DNA from: Microbacterium enclense | Lineage (GTDB): Bacteria > Actinomycetota > Actinomycetes > Actinomycetales > Microbacteriaceae | Assembly (NCBI GenBank): GCA_038182865.1 | Contig: CP116226.1 | Span: forward strand, 4,092,001-4,156,000 | Length of the DNA stretch: 64,000 bases | Direction: 5' to 3' | In this document: positions 1 through 8,393 of the stretch, in pieces | Layout of the letters: each line of letters starts with the position of its first letter | Position numbering within the stretch: the stretch's first letter is position 1 | Translations under genes and position numbers: made by a program | Notes under the pieces: generated by a model | The model's database searches: none | Told to the model about the DNA's origin: nothing | Seen by the model: the letters and a program-made list of their open reading frames with translations, nothing else

Positions 1-24
1 AGGTTCGCCGACGAAAGACCTGAC

Positions 25-408
25 ATGACGGATGCCACGACCACCGCGCGCGTCGACGCCTGGCTGTGGGCCGTCCGGATCTACAAGACCCGTTCGGCCG
101 CGACCACCGCCTGCCGCGCGGGCCACGTGCGGGTGAACGGCGAACGTGCGAAGGCCGCGCAGCCCGTGCGGCCCGGCGACGAGCTCCGCGTCCGGATCCA
201 GGGGTTCGACCGCATCCTCGTCGTGAAGAAGACGATCGCGAAGCGGGTGGGCGCCGCCCTCGTCGCCGAGGCTGTCGACGACCGCACTCCCCCGCCACCC
301 TCTCGCGAGAGCATGCCGTTCGTCCCGGTCCGCGACCGCGGTGCCGGTCGCCCGACGAAGCGCGACCGCCGCGACATCGAGAAGCTTCGCGGTCGCGACC
401 TCGACTGA
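25..408 (+). CDS. S4-domain RNA-binding protein (Hsp15-like)
   Basis: A 127-residue protein with an S4 RNA-binding fold at about residues 8-70 (RVDAWLWAVRIYKTRSAA, then AGHVRVNG and PGDELRVR) and a basic C-terminal tail rich in Arg and Lys. This matches the Hsp15/YrfH-type S4 proteins, which bind stalled 50S subunits carrying nascent chains. The start at 25 has only a weak purine stretch (GAAAGA) upstream. The preceding gene lies outside the window. The family is clear; the exact role in this organism is inferred. Confidence 0.88.
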   Translation: MTDATTTARVDAWLWAVRIYKTRSAATTACRAGHVRVNGERAKAAQPVRPGDELRVRIQGFDRILVVKKTIAKRVGAALVAEAVDDRTPPPPSRESMPFVPVRDRGAGRPTKRDRRDIEKLRGRDLD

Positions 409-420
409 AGCGGCACGACC

Positions 421-445
421 GGTGGCTTCGACACGCTCAGCCACC
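421..445. repeat. palindromic intergenic repeat, copy 1
   Basis: A 25-nt element with perfect 7-bp arms GGTGGCT and AGCCACC around the 11-nt centre TCGACACGCTC. An identical copy lies at 507-531. It sits between the stop of the S4 gene and the convergent NUDIX gene, so it may also act as a terminator stem for the upstream gene. Confidence 0.85.
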
Positions 446-506
446 TTGCCCGAGGTCAAAGCGCTGTCACCGAGCTCGCCGAGGGGACAGAGGCGCCACG
501 GGTCCC

Positions 507-531
507 GGTGGCTTCGACACGCTCAGCCACC
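507..531. repeat. palindromic intergenic repeat, copy 2
   Basis: Exact 25-nt copy of the element at 421-445, in the same orientation, 86 bp downstream. Two identical stem-loops in one 138-bp gap between convergent genes look like a REP-type element rather than chance. Confidence 0.85.
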
Positions 532-546
532 TCGGTTCGCCGCGCC

Positions 547-1449
547 TCAGCCCAGCTGATCGAGCAGCCAGCGCGTTCCGCGCACCGACGCGCCGAGCGC
601 CTCCACACGCGCCGTCAGCTCGCGATCGCTCGTCACGACGATCACCGGGTCGAACGACCCCACGAGCTTCGACGTCACCTGCACGATCTCGTCATCGCCC
701 GAACCGGTCGCCCGCCAGACGGCGACGAGGTCATGGTCGACATCCGCGGCGCGGGCCTCACCCTCGAGGACCGCCGCGACGAACGGGAACCAGCGCGTGG
801 CCGAGAGGCCGAGGGTCTCGGCATCCATCCCCGTCGACGCGAGGGCAGACAGGCGCGTGAGCAGCCGACCGGCCGCGCCGGCGCGATCCTTCCACCACCC
901 GTTGGGCACGGATCCCACGACGTTGGCGACATCGACGACGATGGCCGGCCGCACGGCGAGGGCGGCGCGGAGCGCAGGCCACGCGGCTGCGAAGCCGGGG
1001 TGCAACGGGCGTGACGAGACCTCGTCGATCGGAACCCACTCGAGCGCCACGCTCTCGGGGTCGCTGATCACGGGTTCGAAGGGTGTCGTGACGTCGGCGA
1101 CGAGCGTCGTGTACGTCCAGATGCCGAGATCGAGCACGCTCTCGAATCGCGCCTGGACGGCGTCTTCGGGGACACCGGCTTCCTCGCCAGATTCCCGCAG
1201 GGCGCCGTCGTGCGCGGATTCGTTCTCGTGGCGGGCGCCACCGGGAAGAGCCCATGTGTCGCCGAAGTGGCTCCACGACACGCGGTGCTGCAGAAGAACC
1301 CCGCGCTGGGCGTCGAGGGCGAGGAGCCCGGCGGCTCCGAAACGCCCCCAGTACTTCTCCCCCGTCGGCGCGACGACCCACGCGTCCCCGGGGTCGCGGG
1401 GACCGTGCGGGCGCCGCGGTTCACCCGGGGCGGGAGGCTCGATCGTCAT
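547..1449 (-). CDS. NUDIX hydrolase fused to a NYN/PIN-like nuclease domain
   Basis: About 300 residues. The N-terminal half is a NUDIX domain with the box GGARHENESAHDGALRESGE followed by EAGV, expected to hydrolyse a nucleoside diphosphate derivative. The C-terminal half (AIVVDVANVVGSVPNGWW, then SGDDEIV and VVTSDRELTARVEALGASV ending WLLDQL) resembles YacP-type NYN nucleases, with Asp residues spaced as in a metal site. Start: ATG at 1449 follows GGAGGGG immediately, which is close for a Shine-Dalgarno; an alternative ATG lies at 1500. A -10-like CAGGCT seven nt upstream of 1449 would fit a leaderless start. Substrate unknown. Confidence 0.82.
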   Translation of the reverse strand: MTIEPPAPGEPRRPHGPRDPGDAWVVAPTGEKYWGRFGAAGLLALDAQRGVLLQHRVSWSHFGDTWALPGGARHENESAHDGALRESGEEAGVPEDAVQARFESVLDLGIWTYTTLVADVTTPFEPVISDPESVALEWVPIDEVSSRPLHPGFAAAWPALRAALAVRPAIVVDVANVVGSVPNGWWKDRAGAAGRLLTRLSALASTGMDAETLGLSATRWFPFVAAVLEGEARAADVDHDLVAVWRATGSGDDEIVQVTSKLVGSFDPVIVVTSDRELTARVEALGASVRGTRWLLDQLG

Positions 1450-1580
1450 CCCCTCCAGCCTGGCACACGCCGAGGCCCCGGCGTCAGCGCGACGACTCAT
1501 GACGCCGCAATCCCCGAGGATGGTCCACGCGACACCGACTGGACGGCGCGGAAAAGGCCGGCGGACACGAGAATCCTCGT

Positions 1581-1994
1581 ATGGAGTACGAATTCGACGT
1601 CGATCCCGCCCGCATCCCGCGCGACGCCGTCTGGCACTGGCTGAGCACCGAGGCGTACTGGGGGCGGTGGCGCTCACGCGCCGACCTCGACGCGCAGCTC
1701 GACAGCGCGTGGCGCGTCGTCGGCGTCTACCAGAGCGACTCGGGCGCCTTCGTCGGCTTCGCTCGCGCCGTCTCCGACGGTGTGTCGTTCGGGTACCTCG
1801 CCGACGTCTTCGTCATCGATGGGCACCGGGGACAGGGGCTCGGCCACGCCCTCGTCCGCACGATGATCGACGAAGGCCCCGGAGCGCACTTCCGGTGGGT
1901 CCTGTTCACCCGCGACGCCCACGAGGTGTACCGCCAATTCGGCTTCTCCGAACCCGACGACACGGCGATGGTCCGCCCCGCGCCCGTCGGCTGA
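1581..1994 (+). CDS. GNAT family N-acetyltransferase
   Basis: A 137-residue single-domain acetyltransferase. The acetyl-CoA pyrophosphate loop is visible as YLADVFVIDGHRGQGLGHAL, and the C-terminal YRQFGFSE is the usual end of the fold. It resembles the small stand-alone GNATs often labelled as such without a known substrate. It is divergent from the NUDIX-NYN gene and has no clear ribosome binding site upstream of ATG 1581. Function beyond acyl transfer cannot be told. Confidence 0.85.
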   Translation: MEYEFDVDPARIPRDAVWHWLSTEAYWGRWRSRADLDAQLDSAWRVVGVYQSDSGAFVGFARAVSDGVSFGYLADVFVIDGHRGQGLGHALVRTMIDEGPGAHFRWVLFTRDAHEVYRQFGFSEPDDTAMVRPAPVG

Positions 1995-2047
1995 CAGCGT
2001 CGTGCCCCGGCTCCCGCGAGGGCAGCCGGGGCACGATGAAGAGCGGA

Positions 2048-2491
2048 TCAGCGGTCGAAACGCGCGCCCTCGGGCTTGGAGCTCAGCAGCGTGAAGACGA
2101 ACAGGATGATGGGACCCGCGAGCGGCACGAAGTAGATGAACACCCAGAACCCGCTGCGGTTCGTGTCGTGCAGACGACGCACGAGAAGAGCGATGTAGGG
2201 GACGATCGTCACGAGTCCCCAGATCGCCAGCAGCACCACGAAGATCACGCCGAAGCCGCCCTCGACCTCGAAGGTGCCGTCGGGGCGCATGCGCGCCGCA
2301 CCGGTGAGCGCGATCAGCAACTGGAGCACGAAGGTGACGATCGCCGACGCGAGCACCCACCACCAGTACTCGCTGCGGCTCGCGCGGCCGCTGAAGGTCG
2401 CGTACTTCTTGAAGAAACGGCGGACGGCGACGCCGAACGGCGCGCCGTAATAGGGCTGGTCGAGCGCCGGCTCGGACAGCGAGTTCGTCAT
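2048..2491 (-). CDS. DUF805 family membrane protein
   Basis: 147 residues. After a soluble N-terminus come the family hallmarks YATFSGRASRSEYWWWVLAS, then three further hydrophobic segments and the LVRRLHDTNRSGFWVFIYF loop typical of DUF805 (YhaH-type) inner-membrane proteins of unknown function. Start ATG 2491 is preceded by GGGGGAGA at good spacing, which favours it over an in-frame codon 36 nt upstream. It has its own promoter region and seems monocistronic. Confidence 0.88.
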   Translation of the reverse strand: MTNSLSEPALDQPYYGAPFGVAVRRFFKKYATFSGRASRSEYWWWVLASAIVTFVLQLLIALTGAARMRPDGTFEVEGGFGVIFVVLLAIWGLVTIVPYIALLVRRLHDTNRSGFWVFIYFVPLAGPIILFVFTLLSSKPEGARFDR

Positions 2492-2623
2492 GGTTCTCCC
2501 CCTGGTTCTCGCGGGCCGGGATGCCACGCGCGCGGTACCCGTGATCGCACCGCTGTTGCACTTTATCCATTCCTGGGAGATTCCTGAACGAATTCGCGCG
2601 ATTGTTTCGCGAACGAATGTGAA

Positions 2624-2655
2624 AGCCCCGGCCCCCGCAAACGGGGACCGGGGCT
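2624..2655 (-). terminator. rho-independent terminator of the der cluster
   Basis: A strong GC hairpin, AGCCCCGG/CCGGGGCT at its base with a further CCCCG/CGGGG inner part, lies 15 bp past the der stop. Read on the minus strand it is followed by a T-rich tract (TTTCACATTCGTT). It ends the tyrA-cmk-der transcript. Confidence 0.8.
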
Positions 2656-2669
2656 CTCCTTCCCGTGAA

Positions 2670-4193
2670 TCAGCGCTGACGCTTCTCGCGAATACGCATG
2701 TTCAGCACGATCGGCGTTCCTTCGAAACCGTAGATCTCGCGCAGACGCCGCTGAATGAATCGGCGGTAGCCCGGGTCGAGGAACCCGGTCGTGAAGAGCA
2801 CGAATGTCGGCGGACGCGTCGCCGCCTGGGTGCCGAACAGGATGCGGGGCTGCTTGCCGCCGCGCAGCGGGTGCGGGTGCTCGGCGACGAGCTCCGACAG
2901 GAACGCGTTGAACTTGCCCGTGGGGATGCGGGTGTCCCACGACTCCAGCGCCGTCTCGAGCGCCGGCACGAGCTTGTCGAGGTGACGGCCGGTGCGGGCC
3001 GAGATGTTCACCCGCGGAGCCCACGCGACGTGCGCGAGGTCCTGCTCGATCTCCCGCTCGAGGTAGCGGCGACGATCCTGGTTCTCCATGTCGTCGTCGT
3101 TCAGGCGGTCCCACTTGTTGAACGCCAGCACGAGCGCGCGGCCCGACTCGAGCACGAGGTCGATGATGTTGAGGTCCTGCACGCTGATCGGCTGCGACAC
3201 GTCGAGCACGACGACCGCGACCTCCGACTTCTCCAGCGCGGTCGAGGTACGAAGCGACGCGTAGAAGTCCGCGCCTTGCGACAGGTGCACGCGGCGACGG
3301 ATGCCGGCGGTGTCGACCAGCGTCCAGAGCTTGCCGCCCAGTTCGACGACCTCGTCGACGGGGTCGCGGGTGGTGCCCGCGAGCTCGTTGACGACGACGC
3401 GTTCCTCGCCCGCGGCCTTGTTCAGCAGCGACGACTTGCCGACGTTCGGCCGCCCGAGGATCGCGACGCGGCGGGGTCCGCCGATCTCGTACTTCGCGAC
3501 CGCCGAGACCTCGGGCAGCACCTTCATGAGCTCGTCGAGCAGGTCGGCGACACCGCGGCCGTGGATGGCCGAGACCGGGTGCGGCTCGCCGAGGCCGAGG
3601 TTCCACAGGGCCGTGGCCTCGGGCTCCTGGCGGGCGTCGTCGACCTTGTTGGCGATGAGGAAGACGGGCTTCTTGCTCTTGCGGAGCAGTCGCACGACGT
3701 GCTCGTCGGTCGAGGTCGCGCCCACCGTGGCATCCACCACGAACAGCACGACATCGGCGAGGTCGATCGCCACCTCGGCTTGCGCGGCGACGGAGCGGTC
3801 GATGCCCTTCGCGTCGGGCTCCCAGCCACCGGTGTCCACCAGCGAGAAGCGACGATCGAGCCACTCGGCCTTGTACGTCACGCGGTCGCGGGTGACACCC
3901 GGGGTGTCCTCGACGACGGCCTCGCGGCGGCCCAGGATGCGGTTCACCAGCGCGGACTTGCCGACGTTCGGGCGCCCGACGATCGCGACCACCGGCAACG
4001 CCGGGAGGAACTCGATCGCTCCCTCGCCCGAGGCGAGACCGGCCAGGAGCGCCGCATCGTCCTCGTCGAGGTCGAAGTCCTCGAGGCCCGCGCGCAGTGC
4101 CTCGGCCCGCTGCTCGGCGAGGACCTCGTCCAGCTCGGCCATCTTCTCGGCGAGCTGGTCGGGCCCGCCTTCGTACTCATCTTCAACGCCCAT
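2670..4193 (-). CDS. der: ribosome biogenesis GTPase Der
   Basis: 507 residues with two tandem GTPase domains: first G1 GRPNVGKS at 73-80, NKVD at 182-185, second G1 GRPNVGKS at 247-254, then NKWD, and a C-terminal KH-like domain (KFNAFLSELVAEHPHPLRGGK) used on the 50S subunit. The N-terminal 65 residues form an acidic extension common in actinobacterial Der. The start overlaps the cmk stop by 11 nt and has GGGAG upstream. The cmk-der order is conserved in actinobacteria, which indicates coupled expression. Confidence 0.97.
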   Translation of the reverse strand: MGVEDEYEGGPDQLAEKMAELDEVLAEQRAEALRAGLEDFDLDEDDAALLAGLASGEGAIEFLPALPVVAIVGRPNVGKSALVNRILGRREAVVEDTPGVTRDRVTYKAEWLDRRFSLVDTGGWEPDAKGIDRSVAAQAEVAIDLADVVLFVVDATVGATSTDEHVVRLLRKSKKPVFLIANKVDDARQEPEATALWNLGLGEPHPVSAIHGRGVADLLDELMKVLPEVSAVAKYEIGGPRRVAILGRPNVGKSSLLNKAAGEERVVVNELAGTTRDPVDEVVELGGKLWTLVDTAGIRRRVHLSQGADFYASLRTSTALEKSEVAVVVLDVSQPISVQDLNIIDLVLESGRALVLAFNKWDRLNDDDMENQDRRRYLEREIEQDLAHVAWAPRVNISARTGRHLDKLVPALETALESWDTRIPTGKFNAFLSELVAEHPHPLRGGKQPRILFGTQAATRPPTFVLFTTGFLDPGYRRFIQRRLREIYGFEGTPIVLNMRIREKRQR

Positions 4194-4920
4194 CGCGGGC
4201 TCCCATCGTGGAGTCGACGACGCTCAGCACGGCATCGACGGTCTGTTCGAAATCGAGGTGGGTCGAATCGACGACCTGCACGCCGGGAGCGGCGGTGAGG
4301 AAGTCGACGACCGTGGAATCGGCGGCGTCGCGCCGGTGGAGGGAAGCGGCGACCTTGGCGGCATCCTGATCCGAGAGCTCGGCACTGCGACGCGCGGCCC
4401 GCACCTCCGGCGCGGCGGTCAGGAGGATCCGCACGGGCGCGTCGGGAAAGACGACGGTCGTGATGTCACGCCCCTCGACAACGACGCCCGGAAGAGCAGC
4501 GGATGCCACGAGCCGACGGAACAGCTCGTTCACCGCCTTGCGCACGGGGGCGACGCGGGCCACTCCGCTCACGGCATCCGTCACCCGGGGCTCCCGGATC
4601 GCGGCCGTGACGTCGGCCGACCCGACACGGACCCAGCGGTCGGTCGTGTCGAGAGAGATCGCGTAGTCGAAGTCGCCGAAGACCTCGAGCACGGCCGTGG
4701 CGTCGGAGGTGTCGACGCCGTGCTCGAGCGCGTGCCACGCCAGGGCGCGGTAGGCGGCTCCCGTGTCGAGGAAGCCGTAGCCGAGGCGGGTGGCCGCAGC
4801 TTTCGACACGCTCGACTTGCCGCTGCCGGCGGGGCCGTCGATCGCGACGACGACGGGGGCGGAAGCCGAGGAGCCGTCGACGGGGACGCCGAACGGGGGC
4901 TTCACCCGGGACTCAGTCAT
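4183..4920 (-). CDS. cmk: (d)CMP kinase
   Basis: 245 residues. P-loop GPAGSGKSS at 29-37, the substrate motif TGAAYRALAW, and the VVEGRDITTVVFPDAP segment identify cytidylate kinase, which phosphorylates CMP and dCMP with ATP in the cytosol. The start ATG 4920 lies inside the end of tyrA (ATGACTGA overlap), and its own stop overlaps der. Position between tyrA and der is the usual actinobacterial arrangement. Confidence 0.97.
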   Translation of the reverse strand: MTESRVKPPFGVPVDGSSASAPVVVAIDGPAGSGKSSVSKAAATRLGYGFLDTGAAYRALAWHALEHGVDTSDATAVLEVFGDFDYAISLDTTDRWVRVGSADVTAAIREPRVTDAVSGVARVAPVRKAVNELFRRLVASAALPGVVVEGRDITTVVFPDAPVRILLTAAPEVRAARRSAELSDQDAAKVAASLHRRDAADSTVVDFLTAAPGVQVVDSTHLDFEQTVDAVLSVVDSTMGARDGR

Positions 4921-6046
4921 GGGTGGTGCTCGCAATCCGCCAACCGCGCTGCTGGAGTCCGTCGACCGCCCGGCGGACCGCGTCGGGAACGACGCTGATC
5001 TCGGCGAGGCCGAAGGGGGCTCCGGGCGAGTGCTCGAGGCGTAGGTCTTCGACGTTGACGTCGAGGTCGCCGAGTTCGCCGAACAGGCGACCCAGCTGGC
5101 CGGAGGTGTCGTCGACCATGACGACGAAAGTATCGAAACGGCGGTTCTGGCCGTGCTTGCCGGGCAGACGCTCGACGCCCTCGTTGCCGCGACGGATGGT
5201 GTCGGCCACCGTACGGCGCGCCCCGGGGACGTCGGGGTCGCGCAGGGCGTCGGCGACATCGGAGAGGTCGGCGGCGAGCCGGTCGAGCACCTCGACCACG
5301 GGGGCCGCGTTCGCGCCGAGGATCTGCACCCACAGTTCGGGAGCCGATGCCGCGATGCGCGTCGTGTCGCGCACCCCCTGTCCCGCGAGGCGGAGCGAGC
5401 CGTCGGGCGCCTCGACGAAACGTCCGGCGAGGAGGCTGGCGACCAGCTGAGGCACGTGCGACATGAGCGCGACGGACTCGTCGTGCTCCTCCGGAGTCAT
5501 CTCGATGAGCGTGGCGCCGAGGTCGAGCGCGAGGCCCTCGACGAGGGACAGGTCGTAGGCGGAGGTCTCGGCGTCTCGGCAGACGACCCACGGGCGGCCG
5601 ATGAAGATGTCGGCGCGGGCCGAGATCGCTCCCCCGCGCTCGCGTCCGGCCATGGGGTGGGAGCCGATGTAGTGCCGGAGGTCGACGCCGCGGTTGCGCA
5701 GGGTGCGCAGCGGCTCGAGCTTGACGCTCGCCACGTCGGTGATGACCGCCTCCGGGAAGGCCTCGAGTTCGCGCTGCACGACATCGGCGATCACGTCGGG
5801 GGGCGTGGCCACGACGATGAGCGACGGCTGGTCGTCGGGACGTTCGGCCCGGCCGGCGCCGTAGTCGATCGCCAGGCGCAGCTGTGAGGGAGACGCGTCG
5901 ACGAGCACGACGTCGACGCCGCGGGCCGTGAGGGCGTGACCGATGCTGGCCCCGAGCAGCCCCGAGCCCACGACCCGGACGGTGCCGCTCGTGCGGGTCG
6001 CCAAAGGCCCGGCCGCGCGCGCGGACGTTCCGTTCGGTTCGCTCAT
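4913..6046 (-). CDS. tyrA: prephenate dehydrogenase with C-terminal ACT domain
   Basis: 377 residues. The NAD-binding loop GSGLLGASIG is at 27-36; the catalytic His region reads YIGSHPMAGRERGGAISARA. Residues after about 300 (FDTFVVMVDDTSGQLGRLFGELGDLDVNVEDL) form an ACT regulatory domain, so feedback control by an aromatic amino acid is likely. The enzyme oxidatively decarboxylates prephenate to 4-hydroxyphenylpyruvate on the way to tyrosine. Start ATG 6046 has AGGAGA upstream and is preferred over an ATG 33 nt upstream. It heads the tyrA-cmk-der unit. Confidence 0.94.
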   Translation of the reverse strand: MSEPNGTSARAAGPLATRTSGTVRVVGSGLLGASIGHALTARGVDVVLVDASPSQLRLAIDYGAGRAERPDDQPSLIVVATPPDVIADVVQRELEAFPEAVITDVASVKLEPLRTLRNRGVDLRHYIGSHPMAGRERGGAISARADIFIGRPWVVCRDAETSAYDLSLVEGLALDLGATLIEMTPEEHDESVALMSHVPQLVASLLAGRFVEAPDGSLRLAGQGVRDTTRIAASAPELWVQILGANAAPVVEVLDRLAADLSDVADALRDPDVPGARRTVADTIRRGNEGVERLPGKHGQNRRFDTFVVMVDDTSGQLGRLFGELGDLDVNVEDLRLEHSPGAPFGLAEISVVPDAVRRAVDGLQQRGWRIASTTHD

Positions 6047-6098
6047 CGGGTCTCCTGCCCTGGGCGGCGCCCCTCGCACCGCGAGACGCCCCGCAGGC

Positions 6099-6851
6099 TC
6101 ACTCGGTCGGAGTGCCGCCGTCCCGACGAGACAGCGTGAGCAGGGCGCCGCGTTCTACTGTAGTCAACTCGCGTGCCTTGCCCACCGGGAGTGTTCCCAG
6201 GTGCAGCGGCCCGAACTGCCGCCGAACCAGCTCCACCACGGGGTGGCCGACCTCGGCCATCATGCGTCGGACGATGCGGTTCTTGCCCGAGTGCAGCGTC
6301 AGTTCCACGAGGCTCTCGCCCCGCGACGAGTCGAGCAGACGCGCCTTGTCGGCCGCGATCCGGCCGTCCTCGAGGTCGACGCCTTTGATCAGTCGCTGGA
6401 TCGTCTGCGGCAGCACCTGCCCCTCGACCTTCGCGATGTACACCTTCGTCACCCCGAAGGAGGGGTGGGCGAGCACGTGGGCGAGGTCGCCGTCGTTGGT
6501 CAGCACGAGAAGGCCCGAGGTGTCGGCATCCAGTCGTCCGACGTTGTAGAGGCGTTCGTCCCACTGGTCGGCCCATTCGCGCAGGTCGGGACGCCCGCGG
6601 TCGTCGCTCATCGAGCTGACGACGCCGGTGGGCTTGTTGAGGATGACGTAGCGCTTGGACTCGTCGAGCTGGATAGCCGTGCCGTCGACGTCGACGAGGT
6701 CGGTCTCGGGGTGGATGCGCGAGCCGAGCTCGGTCACGACGACGCCGTTCACGCGCACGCGTCCCGCGACGATCATGTCTTCGGCAACGCGCCGCGAGGC
6801 CACCCCCGCGTTCGCCAGCACCTTCTGCAGGCGGATGCCCTCTTCACTCAT
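6099..6851 (-). CDS. rluB: RluB-family rRNA pseudouridine synthase
   Basis: 250 residues: an N-terminal S4 domain (RLQKVLANAGVASRRVAEDM) followed by an RsuA/RluB catalytic domain with GRLDADTSGLLVLTNDG, where the Asp is the catalytic residue, and GKNRIVRRMM. These enzymes modify uridines of rRNA. It begins inside the scpB stop (ATGA overlap), so it is co-translated with scpAB, an arrangement widely conserved in Gram-positive bacteria. The precise target (23S versus 16S) is inferred from family only. Confidence 0.93.
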   Translation of the reverse strand: MSEEGIRLQKVLANAGVASRRVAEDMIVAGRVRVNGVVVTELGSRIHPETDLVDVDGTAIQLDESKRYVILNKPTGVVSSMSDDRGRPDLREWADQWDERLYNVGRLDADTSGLLVLTNDGDLAHVLAHPSFGVTKVYIAKVEGQVLPQTIQRLIKGVDLEDGRIAADKARLLDSSRGESLVELTLHSGKNRIVRRMMAEVGHPVVELVRRQFGPLHLGTLPVGKARELTTVERGALLTLSRRDGGTPTE

Positions 6852-7504
6852 TTCAGGACCTCTCCGTCGAATCCGTCAGCACCGTCGTCGAGCAACGGCG
6901 AGATATGCGGCAGCTCGTCGAGCGAGTTGATGCCGAGGTTGACCAGCAGCTGGTCGGTGGTTCCGTAGTGGATCGCCCCCGTGTCGGGGTCGGTGAACAC
7001 CTCGGTGATGAGCCCCCGCGCCAGGAGCGTGCGCACGACCGAGTCGACGTTCACCGCGCGGATGGATGCCACCTGTCCGCGCGTGACGGGCTGCTTGTAC
7101 GCGATGACCGCCAGCGTTTCGAGCGCCGCCTGCGACAGCCGCGACGGCGCCTGGGTGTTCACGAAGTCACCGACGATGTCGTCGTACTCCTCGCGGACGT
7201 ACAGCCGCCAGCCCCCGCCGACCTCGCGCAGTTCGAAGCCGCGGACCGGTCCCCCCGTCTCGCCGTCGTAATCGGCGACGAGCCCCTCGACGGCCTGGCG
7301 GACGGCGGGAACCGGAGCCCCGACGGCCGCCGCGAGGCTCACGAGGCTCTGCGGCTCGTCGACGACGAGCAGGATCGCCTCGAGGCGACGGGCGACGGAT
7401 GCCGCATCGCTCGGGCGCGGAGCCGAGGTCGGGGACTGCGCGGGTGCGGGTCCTGCAGCATCCGGGGCGGGAACGGCGTCCGGCGAGGTCGGGTCAGCGG
7501 TCAT
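6848..7504 (-). CDS. scpB: segregation and condensation protein B
   Basis: 218 residues. After a Pro/Ala-rich N-terminus of about 35 residues come two winged helices; RLSQAALETLAVIAYKQPVTRGQVASIRAVNVDSVVRTLLARGLI is the conserved ScpB core. It is a subunit of the Smc-ScpAB condensin. Its start overlaps the 3' end of scpA by 11 nt and its stop overlaps rluB by 4 nt. Confidence 0.95.
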   Translation of the reverse strand: MTADPTSPDAVPAPDAAGPAPAQSPTSAPRPSDAASVARRLEAILLVVDEPQSLVSLAAAVGAPVPAVRQAVEGLVADYDGETGGPVRGFELREVGGGWRLYVREEYDDIVGDFVNTQAPSRLSQAALETLAVIAYKQPVTRGQVASIRAVNVDSVVRTLLARGLITEVFTDPDTGAIHYGTTDQLLVNLGINSLDELPHISPLLDDGADGFDGEVLK

Positions 7505-8393
7505 AGTCGGCTCCCAGGGCGGCGAGGTTCTCTTCCGACCACCTCTCGGCGGTCCAGCGCAGCGTCAGCTCCCCCAGCGGTTCGAGCTGCTCGAACGACA
7601 GTGCGGCGTGCCGGTACAGCTCGAGGATCGACAGGAAGCGCGCGACGACGACGCCCGTCTCCGTGACCCCGGCGACGAGATCGCGGAAGTTCAACGTCCC
7701 CGCGGAGCGCAAGAGCGTCACCACGATCGCGGCCTGCTCGCGGATGCTCACGAGCGGCGCGTGCAGGTGGTCGAGTCCGACGGTGGGGATCTGTTTCGGC
7801 GCCATGGCGACGACCGCGAGCGCCGCGAAGTCGTCGAGGCTGAGCGTCCACACCAGCTCCGGCACAGCGGCCCGGTACTTGTCCTCGAGCCGCACGTCGC
7901 GGGTGTGGCGGCGATCTTCGCGCTGCAGGCACCGGGCGAACCACGCCGACACTTCTTTGAAGGCCCGGTACTGCAGGAGGCGCGCGAACAGGAGGTCGCG
8001 GGCTTCGAGGAGCGCCACGGACTCGGCATCCACGAGTTCTCCCTGGGGCAGCAGCCCCACGATCTTCATGTCGAGCAGTGTCGCTGCCACGACGAGGAAC
8101 TCGGATGCCTCGTCGAGATCGCTCTCGGGGCCGAGGTCGCGAAGGTAGGCGATGAACTCGTCGGTCACGCGGCTCAGCGCGACCTCGGTGATGTCGAGCT
8201 CTGCGCGGGAGATGAGGGTGAGCAGGAGGTCGAAGGGACCGTCGAAGACGGGAAGGGTCACGCGGAAGCCGGCGGCGTCGGTTCCGGTCCCGTCGACAGG
8301 CCCAGGGACCTCGGACGCGAGGGGGCTGCGCTCCTCGACGCCACCGGGGGCGGACGCCGCGGCGAGGGGGGTGTCGTCAGGCGACGGCGCCAC
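7494..8393 (-). CDS. scpA: segregation and condensation protein A
   Basis: 299 residues. The kleisin N-terminus is clear (FDGPFDLLLTLISRAELDIT), followed by EASEFLVVAATLLDMK and a C-terminal winged helix. It bridges Smc heads with ScpB. The start is GTG 8393, chosen because GGGAG lies about 10 nt upstream; this gives a 17-nt overlap with the end of parA. No ATG lies between the overlap and the conserved core. Confidence 0.93.
   Translation of the reverse strand: MAPSPDDTPLAAASAPGGVEERSPLASEVPGPVDGTGTDAAGFRVTLPVFDGPFDLLLTLISRAELDITEVALSRVTDEFIAYLRDLGPESDLDEASEFLVVAATLLDMKIVGLLPQGELVDAESVALLEARDLLFARLLQYRAFKEVSAWFARCLQREDRRHTRDVRLEDKYRAAVPELVWTLSLDDFAALAVVAMAPKQIPTVGLDHLHAPLVSIREQAAIVVTLLRSAGTLNFRDLVAGVTETGVVVARFLSILELYRHAALSFEQLEPLGELTLRWTAERWSEENLAALGADYDR

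Noticed and set aside
797..2587. A 596-codon plus-strand frame
   Set aside because: It lies antisense or out of frame to NUDIX-NYN, GNAT and DUF805 genes, has Arg/Ala/Pro-rich composition and no domain.
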